Assembly (NCBI RefSeq): GCF_011769525.1 | Contig: NZ_CP050440.1 | Coordinates: 5,209,501-5,273,500 of the forward strand | Length of the DNA stretch: 64,000 nt | Source of the DNA: Tolypothrix sp. PCC 7910 | GTDB lineage: Bacteria > Cyanobacteriota > Cyanobacteriia > Cyanobacteriales > Nostocaceae | Reading direction: 5' to 3' | Part shown: in pieces, positions 35,795 to 46,089 of the stretch | How positions within the stretch are numbered: position 1 is the stretch's first letter | Layout: every line of letters begins with the position of its first letter | The notes under the pieces: generated by a model | Database searches by the model: none | The model's input: the letters and a program-made list of their open reading frames with translations, nothing else | Told to the model about the DNA's origin: nothing | Position numbers and translations under genes: made by a program

Positions 35795-37036
35795 CTATTT
35801 GAGCGATAACAACAGGTTTTGATTGATGGTCATTTGCAGGTCAGTGTCGGGGTCGATAGCGATTAAATCAACACTGTTCTTACCGAAGAACAAGCCAATT
35901 AAAGCACCGATACCAGCCCCACCGAGAACTTCTTCCGTTGCGATCGCGCGATCGCCTGTGACTGCAGAGACAGCAGCAGCGGCTCCAGCGCCCAGGACGG
36001 TATCTTTAATGATGCTTCCTGTACTAGTTCCCTTGTTGACGGTTTCTGTCTTGGTAATGACCTCAGAGGTGGCGTTGACTTGATATTCTTGACCATTGGT
36101 CAATACTAGTTTTTGGGCGACGAATTGAGAACCGCCTTGTGCTGGTTTGATTTGACCAACTACCTTACTACCAGCGGGAATTACCACAACACCGTCTTGA
36201 GTAATGACGTTTTGCGCTACGGTTAGGGTTAAAGGTGCAGTCTCAGTTTTGGTAACGAGAATTTTTTGCGCCTGATCGTACTTGACAGGGATAGCAGTTC
36301 CTTGAGGAATGGTGACTGCTACAGGTGTAGGTGTGGTAGATTGAGCCGCCACAATATAAGGCGAGTTAACAGCAGAGGCTTGATTAGAACTAACCAACGC
36401 TTGATAAATAAACGCTGCTACCTGTGCTCTTGTCGCGGTAGTAGTAGGATTGAGGAACTTTACATTGGGATAGTTGACTACAATTTGTTTTTCCGTAGCA
36501 GCTGCGATCGGACTCCGAGCATAGTCAGCAATGTTAGAAGCATCGTTGAAATATTGCAGAGTGCTTTCAACATTGCTACTAGGACTATATTCCAAACCGT
36601 TGGCGAGGGAAACTAGAACCTGTTGACGAGGAATTGCTTGGTTAGGTTCAAAGCGGTTACCGGGATATCCTGACAAGAAACCGATGGTATAAGCTTGCTG
36701 AATAGCACTAGCCGCCCAATAGTTGCTGGGTACATCTGTAAAGTTAATTGCTTGCCGTTGTGGTGATTTTTGGAAAGCTTTGTTAACCATAGCAGCAAAT
36801 TGGGCGCGGGTAACTGGTTCTTCTGGACGGAAACTACCATCAGGAAACCCAGCAATTACTCCTCTTTGTGATAATTGTTGAATAAATTGTGCTGCCCAAT
36901 AATTAGAATTAACATCAGAAAAAGTAGTTTGAGCAAATGAAGGAGCAGCTGTAATTAAAGGTGCTACTGTAGCAGTTGTAATACTTAAAGCCATCAATGC
37001 AGCTGTTCCGGATTGCCAACGATTTAAAGCAAACAT
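35795..37036 (-). CDS. Exported protein with three SLH domains and a Gly-rich C-terminal domain
   Basis: 413 residues. Signal peptide 1-36 (TAALMALSITTATVAPLITA, ending SFAQ). Three SLH domains lie at about 38-90 (FSDVNSNYWAAQFIQQLSQR), 95-150 (FTDVPSNYWAASAIQQAYT) and 160-215 (degenerate). The remaining 190 residues have IPQGTAIPVKYDQAQKILVT, VVIPAGSKVVGQI and a Gly/Ala-rich segment (VLGAGAAAAVSAVTG, GGAGIGALIGLFFG) and end in LLLSLK. This tail is shared with the next gene. SLH domains bind secondary cell wall polymers or peptidoglycan, so it is probably an envelope protein. Confidence 0.86.
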   Translation of the reverse strand: MFALNRWQSGTAALMALSITTATVAPLITAAPSFAQTTFSDVNSNYWAAQFIQQLSQRGVIAGFPDGSFRPEEPVTRAQFAAMVNKAFQKSPQRQAINFTDVPSNYWAASAIQQAYTIGFLSGYPGNRFEPNQAIPRQQVLVSLANGLEYSPSSNVESTLQYFNDASNIADYARSPIAAATEKQIVVNYPNVKFLNPTTTATRAQVAAFIYQALVSSNQASAVNSPYIVAAQSTTPTPVAVTIPQGTAIPVKYDQAQKILVTKTETAPLTLTVAQNVITQDGVVVIPAGSKVVGQIKPAQGGSQFVAQKLVLTNGQEYQVNATSEVITKTETVNKGTSTGSIIKDTVLGAGAAAAVSAVTGDRAIATEEVLGGAGIGALIGLFFGKNSVDLIAIDPDTDLQMTINQNLLLSLK

Positions 37037-37402
37037 AGAGTTTTAGTCCAATATAATTTATTTGTTTTTCTGTTACTTACCTAGACAATTGATGGATGCT
37101 AATGTTCCTAAGTATTCTGCCTTTTTATAAAACCGTGACTTAAGTCACAGTTCGTTATTAAAGCATCTAGATAAAGTTAAAAACTGCAATACCAAAAGTT
37201 TGATTTAAGCGTTAATCAAACCAAACATTAAGGTAGAGTATTGAGTTTTGATTGTTTATATTCAAGGCAAGATAAAATTATCCGGATGAAATAGAATTAG
37301 CCGGATAAAAGAGCTATGAAAAATTAAGCGATCGCACACATATAAAAAAGTGGCGATCGCAGATTAGGGATGATTAAATTCACTAATTAGAGCAAGTTGA
37401 GT
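37037..37402. other. Intergenic between two paralogous exported genes
   Basis: 366 bp, AT-rich, carrying the promoter of the SLH gene and the 3' region of the paralogue. Contains TTATCCGGATGAAATAGAATTAGCCGGAT-type short repeats and two GCGATCGC sites. No gene seen. Confidence 0.4.
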
Positions 37403-38098
37403 CTAGTAGCGGGATAGTAGCAATCTAGAGTTCAATGTGATACCTAAATCTTGTTCAGGACGCAAGACGAAAACATCAGCTTGGTTTTTCCGTAGCAGTA
37501 CACTTGCTCCAGCACCAGCCGCCGCACCAATAATAGGTTCTAAAACTTCAATTTTGCGGTTACCTGTAACCAATGAAATTAAAGTTGCAGCACCAGCGCC
37601 AATAGCAGCATCTGTTAAAATACTGCCTGTATCAGCTCCTTTAGAGATTCTTTCAACTTGAGAATATGTGCGAGAACTAGCACTAATTTGCTGACGACGA
37701 CCAGAAGAAAATACTAATTCTTGAGCGACAAATCTGACACCTTGTTTATTGTTATTATTATTTCTGTCACCAGAATAAACGCTACCAAGGTTTACAGGTT
37801 CTAGTCTGCCAACAACATCAGTTCCCCGAGGAATTAATACATTCCTGTTATTATCGATAATATCACTGGCGATTTTGAGTGTTAGATCCATCCTTTCGCC
37901 AGGCTTAACAATTACTTTTTCTTTTTCGTATGTAACAGGAAAAGTTACATTAGCAGGAATAGTAACTGTTCGGGATTGGTTAATATTATATTGAGCACTA
38001 GCAGGAGCAGAGGCAAATAAAGGCGCGATCGCACCTGTAGTAATTGCCATTGCCATGAGTGCAGCAGTTCCGGTTTTCCAACGATAAAGGCGTGTCAT
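37403..38098 (-). CDS. Exported paralogue of the SLH protein tail, without SLH domains
   Basis: 231 residues. The signal peptide (RWKTGTAALMAMAITTGAIA, then APASAQ) is nearly the same as that of the SLH protein. After it comes only the tail domain: TVTIPANVTFPVTYEKEKVI, NVLIPRGTDVVGRLEPV, FVAQELVFSSGRRQQISASS and the Gly-rich DAAIGAGAATLISLVTGN and IGAAAGAGASVLL. A run of Asn (RNNNNNKQ) interrupts the middle. Both proteins thus share one envelope-located domain, and this one must be held in place differently. It is on the same strand as the SLH gene, 366 bp apart; a duplication and domain gain or loss is likely. Confidence 0.75.
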   Translation of the reverse strand: MTRLYRWKTGTAALMAMAITTGAIAPLFASAPASAQYNINQSRTVTIPANVTFPVTYEKEKVIVKPGERMDLTLKIASDIIDNNRNVLIPRGTDVVGRLEPVNLGSVYSGDRNNNNNKQGVRFVAQELVFSSGRRQQISASSRTYSQVERISKGADTGSILTDAAIGAGAATLISLVTGNRKIEVLEPIIGAAAGAGASVLLRKNQADVFVLRPEQDLGITLNSRLLLSRY

Positions 38099-38510
38099 AC
38101 TAGGGTTTCCGTTTAAGTCAGAGAGATTTTTAATGACGCAGATTTACTGAAATTGTTTCAGCATATTTTTAAACCTGTCTATAGGGATATGCCGTAGGTA
38201 AAGTAGTTCTAAGACGCGTAGTATTTGCGATCGCTATTGGGCAGTTATATGCTGCTAATACGCGCCTATTAATTAGTTTGCTATACATATATATGATATC
38301 TGACGGCAAACGTGGTCAAATTGTTCCTGAAGGTTGATATCTGTCGAAAAGACTGACAATTACAAAAACACTTAAATACTAGGCAATATAGAAAAACTTT
38401 GTTTGTAAAAGATATCTTAGACATATCTTATCTTTATAAAATATCTATATTCATATATAAATAAAATCAATTTTTGTGATTTTAGCGATAATAGTAAATG
38501 TTGAGGATTG
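38099..38510. other. Intergenic, AT-rich
   Basis: About 410 bp between the NACHT gene stop and the start of the exported paralogue. Contains a TATATATATGATATC stretch; no gene or clear hairpin seen. Confidence 0.4.
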
Positions 38511-40865
38511 TCAGGTATTTTGGATATTGGTAATAGGTAATAGCAAAGTATTTTCAAGATGGTGTCTCATTTCACGACTGACATAACAATCGCTATTTAG
38601 GCATTTTGCTAACAATAAATTTGCATAATAATACTGCTTGAGCAATACTTTCTGTTGGTTGTTAAATTGCCAATCATGACCGATATTGCGATACTGTATC
38701 ATAATTGCTCGTAATTGCTCTGTCCAAGTTTGGCTATTATCTATCATCCACATCTCAAATTCTAATGGGTTATTGTGTTGGTTAGGAAGTAGATTTTTGA
38801 GTTTTTCAAGTGATGTTTTCAATTCAATGTCAATTTCAGGCTTAGACGAAAAATTATAGTTAAGAGCAAGTTCAAGAGTAAGGTAAAGGTCAAGAGCACG
38901 AGCAAGGACTAGAGGGAAGTAAGATACATTACCTAAGGTTACACCTAAACCAAGATCATGATTAAACGCACGCTCAGGATTTAGGCCAAGTTCACGAACA
39001 AGATTTAGGTCAATAGCATAAGCACGGGTACGAACAAGATTAAAGGAAAAGTCAGAGATAGAATACAGACTAAGGCTAAGATAAAGGGCAAGGGTTAGAT
39101 AAAAAGCTCTAACTGCTTCTGGTCTATAAATTGTTTTGACAGAACAAGATTTAGAAGTTACCCAAATCAGAAATTTTTGCAACTTCTCATCTTCAGCTAT
39201 TAGTCCATCAATTTGTTGTTTCATTAACTGCAATAAACTATCTGCACTAGGTGACATCCCAACTGCCAGCAACATAATTTCTTGCCAGCGTTTTTCAGTG
39301 ACATGGCTAGTTAAATTACGTAATGCTTCTTCTGATGACTGTTTGACCACAACAATTTCTCGAGCAGCGAAATACTCATGAAATGTCTGATGTGAAAATG
39401 AGTAAATACCTTTTGCTATTTCTATTAATAAGCCATGTTGAGCTTCGATAGAACGCAACACGTCTGTGCTGTCCCTTTGCAGTTCTTCTTCATCAAGATT
39501 AGCATCTGGCAAATTACGGATATATTCGGTTATGTATTGCTCTGCTGCTCTTTGCTTAAAAAAATATTCTCCTCTCTCAAATGTAATTAAAGCAATTTTG
39601 CTGAGTAATTCTTCTTTACGCTTAAGTGATAACTTTTTATAAACTTGATTACGCTCAATGCCACGACTAGCGTCCCATTTTTTAAGTAATGCATCTACTC
39701 CTTCTTCATATAATTCAGAGCGATTGGCAGGAAAATCCATTGAACCTTCAAATACTAAACATAGAAGTGTCAGCAGCAATGGGTTAGTAGCAAGCTCTCT
39801 AATTCTGCTGTTGTCTTGAATACGTTTAATAAAAATATCTGATTTTACAGCTTTTCCTTTAAACCATTGAATAGCAAAATTAACAATTTGCTCATCTTCA
39901 AAATCCGCTATTTCTACCTCAGTAAACTTCTCAAAAGTATACTCTTTGGCCGCAATACGGCAGGTCATAACAAAATGATTATTTTGGAATTGGATAGCAA
40001 ACTCACGAATCTCTTTTAAGATGCGCTCACTGTCCTCTTCTCTAACCTCATCTAAGCCATCAAGTAAAATCAGCATCTTACCTTGACTTAACAAATGTTC
40101 AGTGAGTGAAGTAGTTGTGGAGTAGGAAGCTAGGCAAGATACTTGCCCCATTAATTGAGCAATGTATTCTAATAGCCCAGGTTTATTAGCAAATTCCGCA
40201 AAATCTTTGAGAGTAATAAAAATAGGAACACGTTCACCTTGAAACTTACCCTCAATACAGTGAATGGCTAAATAGCGCAAAAAAGTAGTTTTACCAGCTC
40301 CTGGCTTTCCTAAAATCATCAATTTAGGATATTTGTCAACTGCCTCTAAACCTGGGACTCTTTTTCCTAGACCATCCCGTTGTCCTCGCTCATATCGTTC
40401 AAACTCTTCACCAATCAGCTCTGTTAGTAGTTCAGCAATCTCTTTTCGCCGTCGTCCAGTTATTTTCTCCAATATATTTACGCTGGTGTAAATATCATTC
40501 AAACCAATAGGCTGAGTCATGTCTAGCACTCTCATTGTGCCGCAGCGTTCTTGGATTAGGGGTTTTATCCTGTCACGTACTTCTTTAACTACACCAGCTA
40601 TATCAATATCAGTACCCTGATCCGCTTTCACCGATGCTTGACTAGCTGGTTGAGCAACTACCTCTTCCCACTCCAGATCTAACCGATCGCAAATCTGGAC
40701 AAAGAGATTGCGGTCAACTGGCTTACCTGTAAAAAACTTTCCTATTGGCTGGCGAGTCACTTCCAACTCTTCAGCTAAAGCTTTTTGAGTTAAAGAATAG
40801 CGGATTAGAGCTTTTTTTGCTTGTTGGATACCTTCTGGAGAACAGGAAAGCGATCGCCCAGTCAT
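38511..40865 (-). CDS. NACHT NTPase with N-terminal HTH domain
   Basis: 784 residues. An N-terminal HTH-like segment (about 10-70, LTQKALAEELEVTRQPIGKF) precedes a linker and the NACHT module: Walker A ILGKPGAGKTTFLRYLA (GKPGAGKT 186-193), Walker B MLILLDGLDEVREED (about 264-278), and a sensor segment HFVMTCRIAAKEYTF. A C-terminal helical part includes SLYSISDFSFNLVRTRAYAI and LVLARALDLYLTLELALNYN, a repetitive Leu/Ala pattern often seen in cyanobacterial NACHT proteins. Such STAND proteins are presumed sensors that oligomerise on detecting invasion; some bacterial NACHT proteins protect against phage. Whether this one does is unknown. It is divergent from the small membrane protein gene. Confidence 0.88.
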   Translation of the reverse strand: MTGRSLSCSPEGIQQAKKALIRYSLTQKALAEELEVTRQPIGKFFTGKPVDRNLFVQICDRLDLEWEEVVAQPASQASVKADQGTDIDIAGVVKEVRDRIKPLIQERCGTMRVLDMTQPIGLNDIYTSVNILEKITGRRRKEIAELLTELIGEEFERYERGQRDGLGKRVPGLEAVDKYPKLMILGKPGAGKTTFLRYLAIHCIEGKFQGERVPIFITLKDFAEFANKPGLLEYIAQLMGQVSCLASYSTTTSLTEHLLSQGKMLILLDGLDEVREEDSERILKEIREFAIQFQNNHFVMTCRIAAKEYTFEKFTEVEIADFEDEQIVNFAIQWFKGKAVKSDIFIKRIQDNSRIRELATNPLLLTLLCLVFEGSMDFPANRSELYEEGVDALLKKWDASRGIERNQVYKKLSLKRKEELLSKIALITFERGEYFFKQRAAEQYITEYIRNLPDANLDEEELQRDSTDVLRSIEAQHGLLIEIAKGIYSFSHQTFHEYFAAREIVVVKQSSEEALRNLTSHVTEKRWQEIMLLAVGMSPSADSLLQLMKQQIDGLIAEDEKLQKFLIWVTSKSCSVKTIYRPEAVRAFYLTLALYLSLSLYSISDFSFNLVRTRAYAIDLNLVRELGLNPERAFNHDLGLGVTLGNVSYFPLVLARALDLYLTLELALNYNFSSKPEIDIELKTSLEKLKNLLPNQHNNPLEFEMWMIDNSQTWTEQLRAIMIQYRNIGHDWQFNNQQKVLLKQYYYANLLLAKCLNSDCYVSREMRHHLENTLLLPITNIQNT

Positions 40866-41027
40866 AGCCTCACCATAAACATTAGTGCTGATTTTAACGG
40901 TAAAATCTGGAATTCATCCCCAGCGCATACATAAATCACCCAAATAGCAAGCCTGGATTCAAGCTGATAGCAAACACCTACCTGTAAAGCTAAGGATGTA
41001 GTGATTTACAGGATTTAAAAGTAGATT

Positions 41028-41228
41028 ATGTTTAATAAATTTCCTTCCAGAGATGAAGTACTGGCTGTTGTCACCCTAATTATGGTGATTGGTTCTCTGA
41101 GTCTTGCAATTCTCGATGAGAAAAGCCGCCCTCAATTTCTGGATTTAACAAAATTTGCGGTAGGTACATACGTGGGTATGTTAATACCTCGGTCAAGAGC
41201 AAACGAGAACAATATCAATAATCGCTGA
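41028..41228 (+). CDS. Small membrane protein next to the NACHT gene
   Basis: 66 residues. A first hydrophobic helix at about 10-30 (VLAVVTLIMVIGSLSLAILD) and a weaker second (about 41-54, FAVGTYVGMLIPR), with an Asn-rich tail. The start codon has a weak ACAGGA upstream, 163 bp from the NACHT start on the other strand. I do not recognise it. Coding is likely because hydropathy is orderly, but it could be a spurious frame. Confidence 0.5.
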   Translation: MFNKFPSRDEVLAVVTLIMVIGSLSLAILDEKSRPQFLDLTKFAVGTYVGMLIPRSRANENNINNR

Positions 41229-42010
41229 AGCATTTTCTCCTTGCAATTGAGTTTGGGGTAAAAGCATGAGGGGAAGAGTTAAAGGTTTCCTCCCTTTTCC
41301 TTTTCACCTTTCCCCCTTCACCAACTACTATTAACCCCACATCTATATATAGTGACTTGTCTGGGTTGGGATTTTTTAAGATTAATCACAAAATCCCATG
41401 CTCTGACTATTGTGAGAAAACCTTGGCATAAAAAATTGTCTGATAGTCGCCTTTATTAGACTTGACAATGTGACAAAAGTAGCTATTAAATTTGGGAACT
41501 GAAGATTTTTTTGTCATCAAGGGAAAATATTTTAGTCAACTCTCACCATACTGCTAAGGCTAACTCAATTTGCAGTTGCGACTCCTCTGCTACCCATGCA
41601 TAGCCGATGCAAGCAGAGGTTTATTTGATTTTTCTGGGTAAATGTGAAATGCTTTAGCCAGTTCTCCCTAGCTAAACTAGGCGATGGAAATTTGCCTTTA
41701 CTTGGCGGTTTATTCGACTGTCAAACAAGTCAAAAATCAAAAACTCCTACTTTCCTAACTAGTAAATATGCTTACCGAGCTTTCTTCTTAGCCAACAGGG
41801 GTAAATATAGACGCATCTTGTAAGGAGTTTAATTTTTCTTTGCGCTTTACAAAAATCCTTTAGCCAACAACAAAAAACTGCTGATTATGATGTTAAATTT
41901 TGTAAAATAGAAGTCTTCAAAGCTAGAATACACATATATAGATAGTTAAACTAACAAGAAGTGCATCTTTACTGTTAATTATTAAAAGTAAATGTGGCCC
42001 AATAGCCTCA
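41229..42010. other. Intergenic, no gene seen
   Basis: About 780 bp upstream of sbcC. AT-rich with poly-pyrimidine CCCTTTTCCTTTTCACC near 41295. No convincing open frame, tRNA or repeat array. Confidence 0.45.
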
Positions 42011-45000
42011 ATGATCCCAATACAACTAATTCTCAAAAATTTTCTCAGTTACCGTGATGCAACTTTAGATTTTCGCGGTTTACATACAGCTTGTATTTGT
42101 GGTTCCAATGGTGCGGGTAAATCTTCCCTTCTGGAAGCAATCACTTGGGCGATTTGGGGTGAAAGCCGCGCCGCTGCTGAAGACGATGTTATTCATACAG
42201 GCTCTAAAGAAGTTCGGGTTGATTTCACTTTCCAAAGTAACCAACAAAAATATCGAGTGATTCGCACCCGCGTGCGGAGTGGAACTAGTGTTTTAGAATT
42301 CCAAATCGAAACGCCTAATGGTTTTCGTCCTCTGACTGGCAAAGGAGTGAGGGCAACCCAAGATTTGATTCTAGAACATATCAAGCTGGATTACGATACT
42401 TTTATTAATTCTGCTTACTTACGTCAAGGGCGAGCTGATGAATTCATGCTGAAGCGCCCGACGGAACGCAAAGAAATTTTAGCGGAGTTATTAAAGCTGA
42501 ATCAGTATGATGATTTGGAAGAACGCGCTAAGGAATCATCCCGTCAGTTTAAAGCCCGGGTGGAGGAATTGGAACGTTCTTTAGAGTCGATTAAAGTTCA
42601 GTTACAACAACGTGAGACAACGCAAGCACAAAAAGTTGAGTTAGAAGCAGAACTTAACCAACTGCAACAAGTGCAAGCTTTTGAAACGATTCAATTACAA
42701 AGTTTGCAGGTTGTACAGCACCAACGCCAAACAAAAGTAGAACAACTAAATTTTGTAAGACAACAATACCAAAATCTGACTCAAGATTGCGATCGCCTAC
42801 AACAAGAGCAGTTAGCTGTTAAAAACCAAATTGCGGAATTAGAAAAGATATTAAGCCAAGAAGCGGAAATAAAAGCTGGATATCAACAATATCAAACATT
42901 ACAATCCCAAGAAGAGGCTTTTGCTAACAAATTTGCAGAATTTACTCGCGCGCAACAAAACCGTCAACAAAAGCAGCAGCAGCTGACTAAACAAATTAAT
43001 GAAATAGAACGCCAACTCCAACAAGCGCAAGCTCAATTAGAAGCTTTGCAGCAACAAGAACGGGAAATTCAGCAAACCCTTACCAAATCCGGTGAGGTAG
43101 AAGCTGGTTTAGCGCAACTCACAGCAGCGCGTCAAAGGGTAGCGCATTTCGATCAGTTGCAAATGCAAGTTTCTCCTTTGTTACAACAACGCGCCACTTT
43201 ACAAAGCCAAATAGATAGATTCCATGCAGGTTTGGTGGCGCGCTTAGAACAGCTAGCAAATACAGAAAATCAACTCCAACGCCAGCAACATCGCCAACCT
43301 CAACTGCAACAAGCTGTGATGGATGTGGCAATTCAAATTGAGGAATTGGAGAAAAAGCGGGTTTATTTGCAACGCGTACAGGAGAAAGGACAAGAAAGAC
43401 GACATTTTATTGAACGACTACAAGCGCACCAAAGAGATTATGAAAAACTCTTAGGAGAGCTAGAGCAAAAGCTGCAAATGCTCCAGACTCCCAATGCGCT
43501 GTGTCCCTTGTGCGAACGTCCCCTTGATGAACACCACTGGGATCGAGTAGTATCTAAAACCGAAGAAGAATTAAAAGATACACAGGGACAATTTTGGGTA
43601 GTCCGCGAACAAATGGCTGTTTCCGATAGAGAGATTCAAGTCCTTAGGCAAGAATACAGAGATATTTATCAACAATTAGCCAGTTATGATACCTTGCGCG
43701 AACAACGGGGACAGTTAGCCGCCCAGTTGGAAGCCACCAGCGATGTGCAACAACAGTTACAACAAATTGCGGCAGAAAAACAACATTTAGAGCGATCGCT
43801 GCAATTAGGTGATTACGCCCCCGACAAGCAAGCCGAACTACAGCAGCTAGACCAATATCTGCAAAAACTCAATTACAATGAGCAAGACCATGCCCTAGCC
43901 CGTAGCGAAGTCGAGCGTTGGCGCTGGGCAGAAATTAAACAAGGGCAGATAAAAGACGCAATTAAGCGGCAAACGCAACTAGCAGCACGCAAACCAGAAT
44001 TAGAAGCTACTATTGCCCAATTACAAGCCAGAATCCAGCAAGAGCAAGTAAATTCTGAGTGCGCCCAACAAATAGCCGCCCTCGATCGCTATATTACAGA
44101 ACTAGGCTATAGCCCCGAGCAGCACAATCAATTGCGAATGGCTGTTAAGCAAAATCAAGCTTGGCATTTGCGCTATCAACAAATGCTATCAGCCCAGCAA
44201 CAGTATCCCCAACTGCTGACGCGATCGCAAGAATTAGCAGCAGCCAAAACCGCGAGATTAGCAGAACGGCAAACCCTAGCCAGCCAAATTGACAGCATTA
44301 GCGAGCAATTAGCAGAAACAGCCAACCCAACCGCCCAAATTCAAGCATTAGAACAGCAACTCCAGATTCGCAGACGACAACTCGACGAACAAATTGCCAA
44401 ATTAGGGCGTTTAGAACAGTTGGCTGTACAGCTAGAATCGTTGCAAATTCAATACGAACAGCAGCAACAGCAATTGCAAGCCACCAAACAGCAACAACGC
44501 GTCTATCAGGAATTAGCGCAAGCTTTTGGTAAAAATGGCATCCAAGCACTGATGATTGAAAATGTCCTGCCGCAGTTGGAAGCTGAGACAAATCAACTAC
44601 TTTCACGACTCAGTGCCAATCAGTTGCACGTACAATTTATTACCCAAAAAGCCGGACGTAATGGTAAATCAACCAAGAAGAACGTCAAGCTAATAGACAC
44701 CTTAGATATTTTAATCGCCGATGCCAGAGGCACAAGATCCTACGAAACCTACTCTGGTGGTGAAGCCTTTAGAATTAACTTTGCCATTCGCCTCGCCCTA
44801 GCCAAACTCCTAGCACAACGGGCGGGAGCGGCATTGCAATTGTTGATTGTCGATGAAGGATTTGGTACACAGGATGCCGAAGGATGCGATCGCCTAATTG
44901 CAGCCATCAATGCGATCGCCTCCGATTTCGCCTGCATCCTCACCGTCACCCATATGCCCCACTTGAAGGAGGCATTCCAAGCGCGGATTGAGGTTGATAA

Positions 45001-45037
45001 AAATCAGGAAGGCTCGCACGTGCGGATTTTGACTTGA
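42011..45037 (+). CDS. sbcC: Exonuclease subunit SbcC (Rad50-like ATPase)
   Basis: 1008 residues. Walker A is in CGSNGAGKSSLLEAITWAIW (about 30-49). Two long Gln/Glu-rich coiled coils (about 160-470 and 520-870) flank the zinc hook NALCPLCERPLDEH (about 495-508, CxxC). The C-terminal ABC motifs are ETYSGGEAFRINFAIRLALA and LLIVDEGFGTQDAEG. With SbcD nuclease it opens DNA hairpins and trims DNA ends; SbcD is not in the window. The start is close to standard for the family. Confidence 0.95.
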   Translation: MIPIQLILKNFLSYRDATLDFRGLHTACICGSNGAGKSSLLEAITWAIWGESRAAAEDDVIHTGSKEVRVDFTFQSNQQKYRVIRTRVRSGTSVLEFQIETPNGFRPLTGKGVRATQDLILEHIKLDYDTFINSAYLRQGRADEFMLKRPTERKEILAELLKLNQYDDLEERAKESSRQFKARVEELERSLESIKVQLQQRETTQAQKVELEAELNQLQQVQAFETIQLQSLQVVQHQRQTKVEQLNFVRQQYQNLTQDCDRLQQEQLAVKNQIAELEKILSQEAEIKAGYQQYQTLQSQEEAFANKFAEFTRAQQNRQQKQQQLTKQINEIERQLQQAQAQLEALQQQEREIQQTLTKSGEVEAGLAQLTAARQRVAHFDQLQMQVSPLLQQRATLQSQIDRFHAGLVARLEQLANTENQLQRQQHRQPQLQQAVMDVAIQIEELEKKRVYLQRVQEKGQERRHFIERLQAHQRDYEKLLGELEQKLQMLQTPNALCPLCERPLDEHHWDRVVSKTEEELKDTQGQFWVVREQMAVSDREIQVLRQEYRDIYQQLASYDTLREQRGQLAAQLEATSDVQQQLQQIAAEKQHLERSLQLGDYAPDKQAELQQLDQYLQKLNYNEQDHALARSEVERWRWAEIKQGQIKDAIKRQTQLAARKPELEATIAQLQARIQQEQVNSECAQQIAALDRYITELGYSPEQHNQLRMAVKQNQAWHLRYQQMLSAQQQYPQLLTRSQELAAAKTARLAERQTLASQIDSISEQLAETANPTAQIQALEQQLQIRRRQLDEQIAKLGRLEQLAVQLESLQIQYEQQQQQLQATKQQQRVYQELAQAFGKNGIQALMIENVLPQLEAETNQLLSRLSANQLHVQFITQKAGRNGKSTKKNVKLIDTLDILIADARGTRSYETYSGGEAFRINFAIRLALAKLLAQRAGAALQLLIVDEGFGTQDAEGCDRLIAAINAIASDFACILTVTHMPHLKEAFQARIEVDKNQEGSHVRILT

Positions 45038-45039
45038 TG

Positions 45040-45174
45040 AGTGGGGACTGGTGATTGGGGCTTGGGGACTGGGGATTAGGGATTGGGGACTGGGGACTCG
45101 GTGGAGAAATAACTTTTGACTTTTGACTCTTGACTTTTGACTCTTGACTCTTGACTCAATGCCCCATGCCCATT
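45040..45174. repeat. Heptamer repeats between sbcC and the SRPBCC gene
   Basis: GGGGACT/GGGGATT/GGGGCTT units (45043-45100), TTTTGAC/TCTTGAC units (45113-45156), and GCCCCATGCCCATTTC up to the SRPBCC stop. Confidence 0.85.
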
Positions 45175-45615
45175 TCACATCCTTTCCGCCACCTGTTTTA
45201 AACGAATCAACTGCGCTTGCATATCTTGTTTTGTCCAAGCGGCGGCGAAGGTATTGAAACCCCAGCTAACTAAGGGGTTGGGGATGTCGAATTCAAAACG
45301 ATTTATTAGCTGCGTTCCCTTTTCTAGGGGTTGACATTCCCAGCGATCGCGTCCTTGGAAAAATCCTTTAAATTCCCAAACCACTAAACCCGGTTGTCGT
45401 TGTGCGACAACCGTTTTTAATGTGGGTTGAATTACTGGAATTTGAATGATGAAACGGCTTTGGCTACCAACATCAGTACTCCAGACTTCACCCACAGGTT
45501 CGCATCGTAAAACCGGATTTAGCCAGCGGTGCATAAGAGTTAAATCGGTAATACAATGCTCCACCACCGTAGCTGGGGCATTAATTTGAATCGATTGTTC
45601 CAGAACTTGGGGCAT
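45175..45615 (-). CDS. SRPBCC-family (START-like) protein
   Basis: 146 residues from ATG 45615; the frame continues upstream only through repeat DNA ([10 protein letters not shown] runs). MPQVLEQSIQINAPATVVEH is the usual opening of polyketide-cyclase/dehydrase-type SRPBCC proteins, and ITDLTLMHRWLNPVLRCEPV plus INRFEFDIPNPLVSWGFNTF complete the hydrophobic-ligand-binding fold. No catalytic residue is recognisable. It is convergent with sbcC; a G-rich repeat lies straight upstream. Confidence 0.82.
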   Translation of the reverse strand: MPQVLEQSIQINAPATVVEHCITDLTLMHRWLNPVLRCEPVGEVWSTDVGSQSRFIIQIPVIQPTLKTVVAQRQPGLVVWEFKGFFQGRDRWECQPLEKGTQLINRFEFDIPNPLVSWGFNTFAAAWTKQDMQAQLIRLKQVAERM

Positions 45616-45654
45616 ATGGTTGATGCAGCTTTTGCAATTAGAGTAACTCAAAAT

Positions 45655-45915
45655 GGGGACTAGGGATTGGGGACTGGGGATTGGGGATTGGGGATTGGGG
45701 ATTGGGGACTGGGGACTGGGGATTGGGGACTGGGGACTGGGGATTGGGGACTGGGGACTGGGAAAAAGCAGGGAGCAGGGGGAAAAATAACAAACACCAA
45801 TTACCAATTACCAATTACCAATTACCAATTACCAATTACCAATTACCCATTACCAATTACCCATGACCCATTACCAAACACCAAATGACCAATGACAAAT
45901 GACAAATAACCAATG
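45655..45915. repeat. Largest composite heptanucleotide repeat in the window
   Basis: About 15 GGGGATT/GGGGACT units (45663-45760), AAAAAGCAGGGAGCAGGGGG, then about 9 CCAATTA units (45798-45850), CCCATTA and AAATGAC/CCAATGAC units to about 45915. It lies upstream of the SRPBCC start, with no gene stop at its right end, unlike the others. Confidence 0.92.
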
Positions 45916-46089
45916 ACAAACCCTGAAGATTAAAAATTACTCCGGATACCAATGTCAAAGATACTTTTACTGGTACATTGTTAGGCAAAATACTCGTGAA
46001 CTTACGGGGCTAAAGGATTGAGTAAGACAATCCATGTCAGAACACTTAAGTGTTTTGGCGTAACAATCAACTTTTAATTCCGAAAAACC

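Noticed and set aside
45655-45915. CRISPR or centromere-like array
   Set aside because: It is built of 7-bp units without spacers and fits the known STRR repeats of Nostocales.
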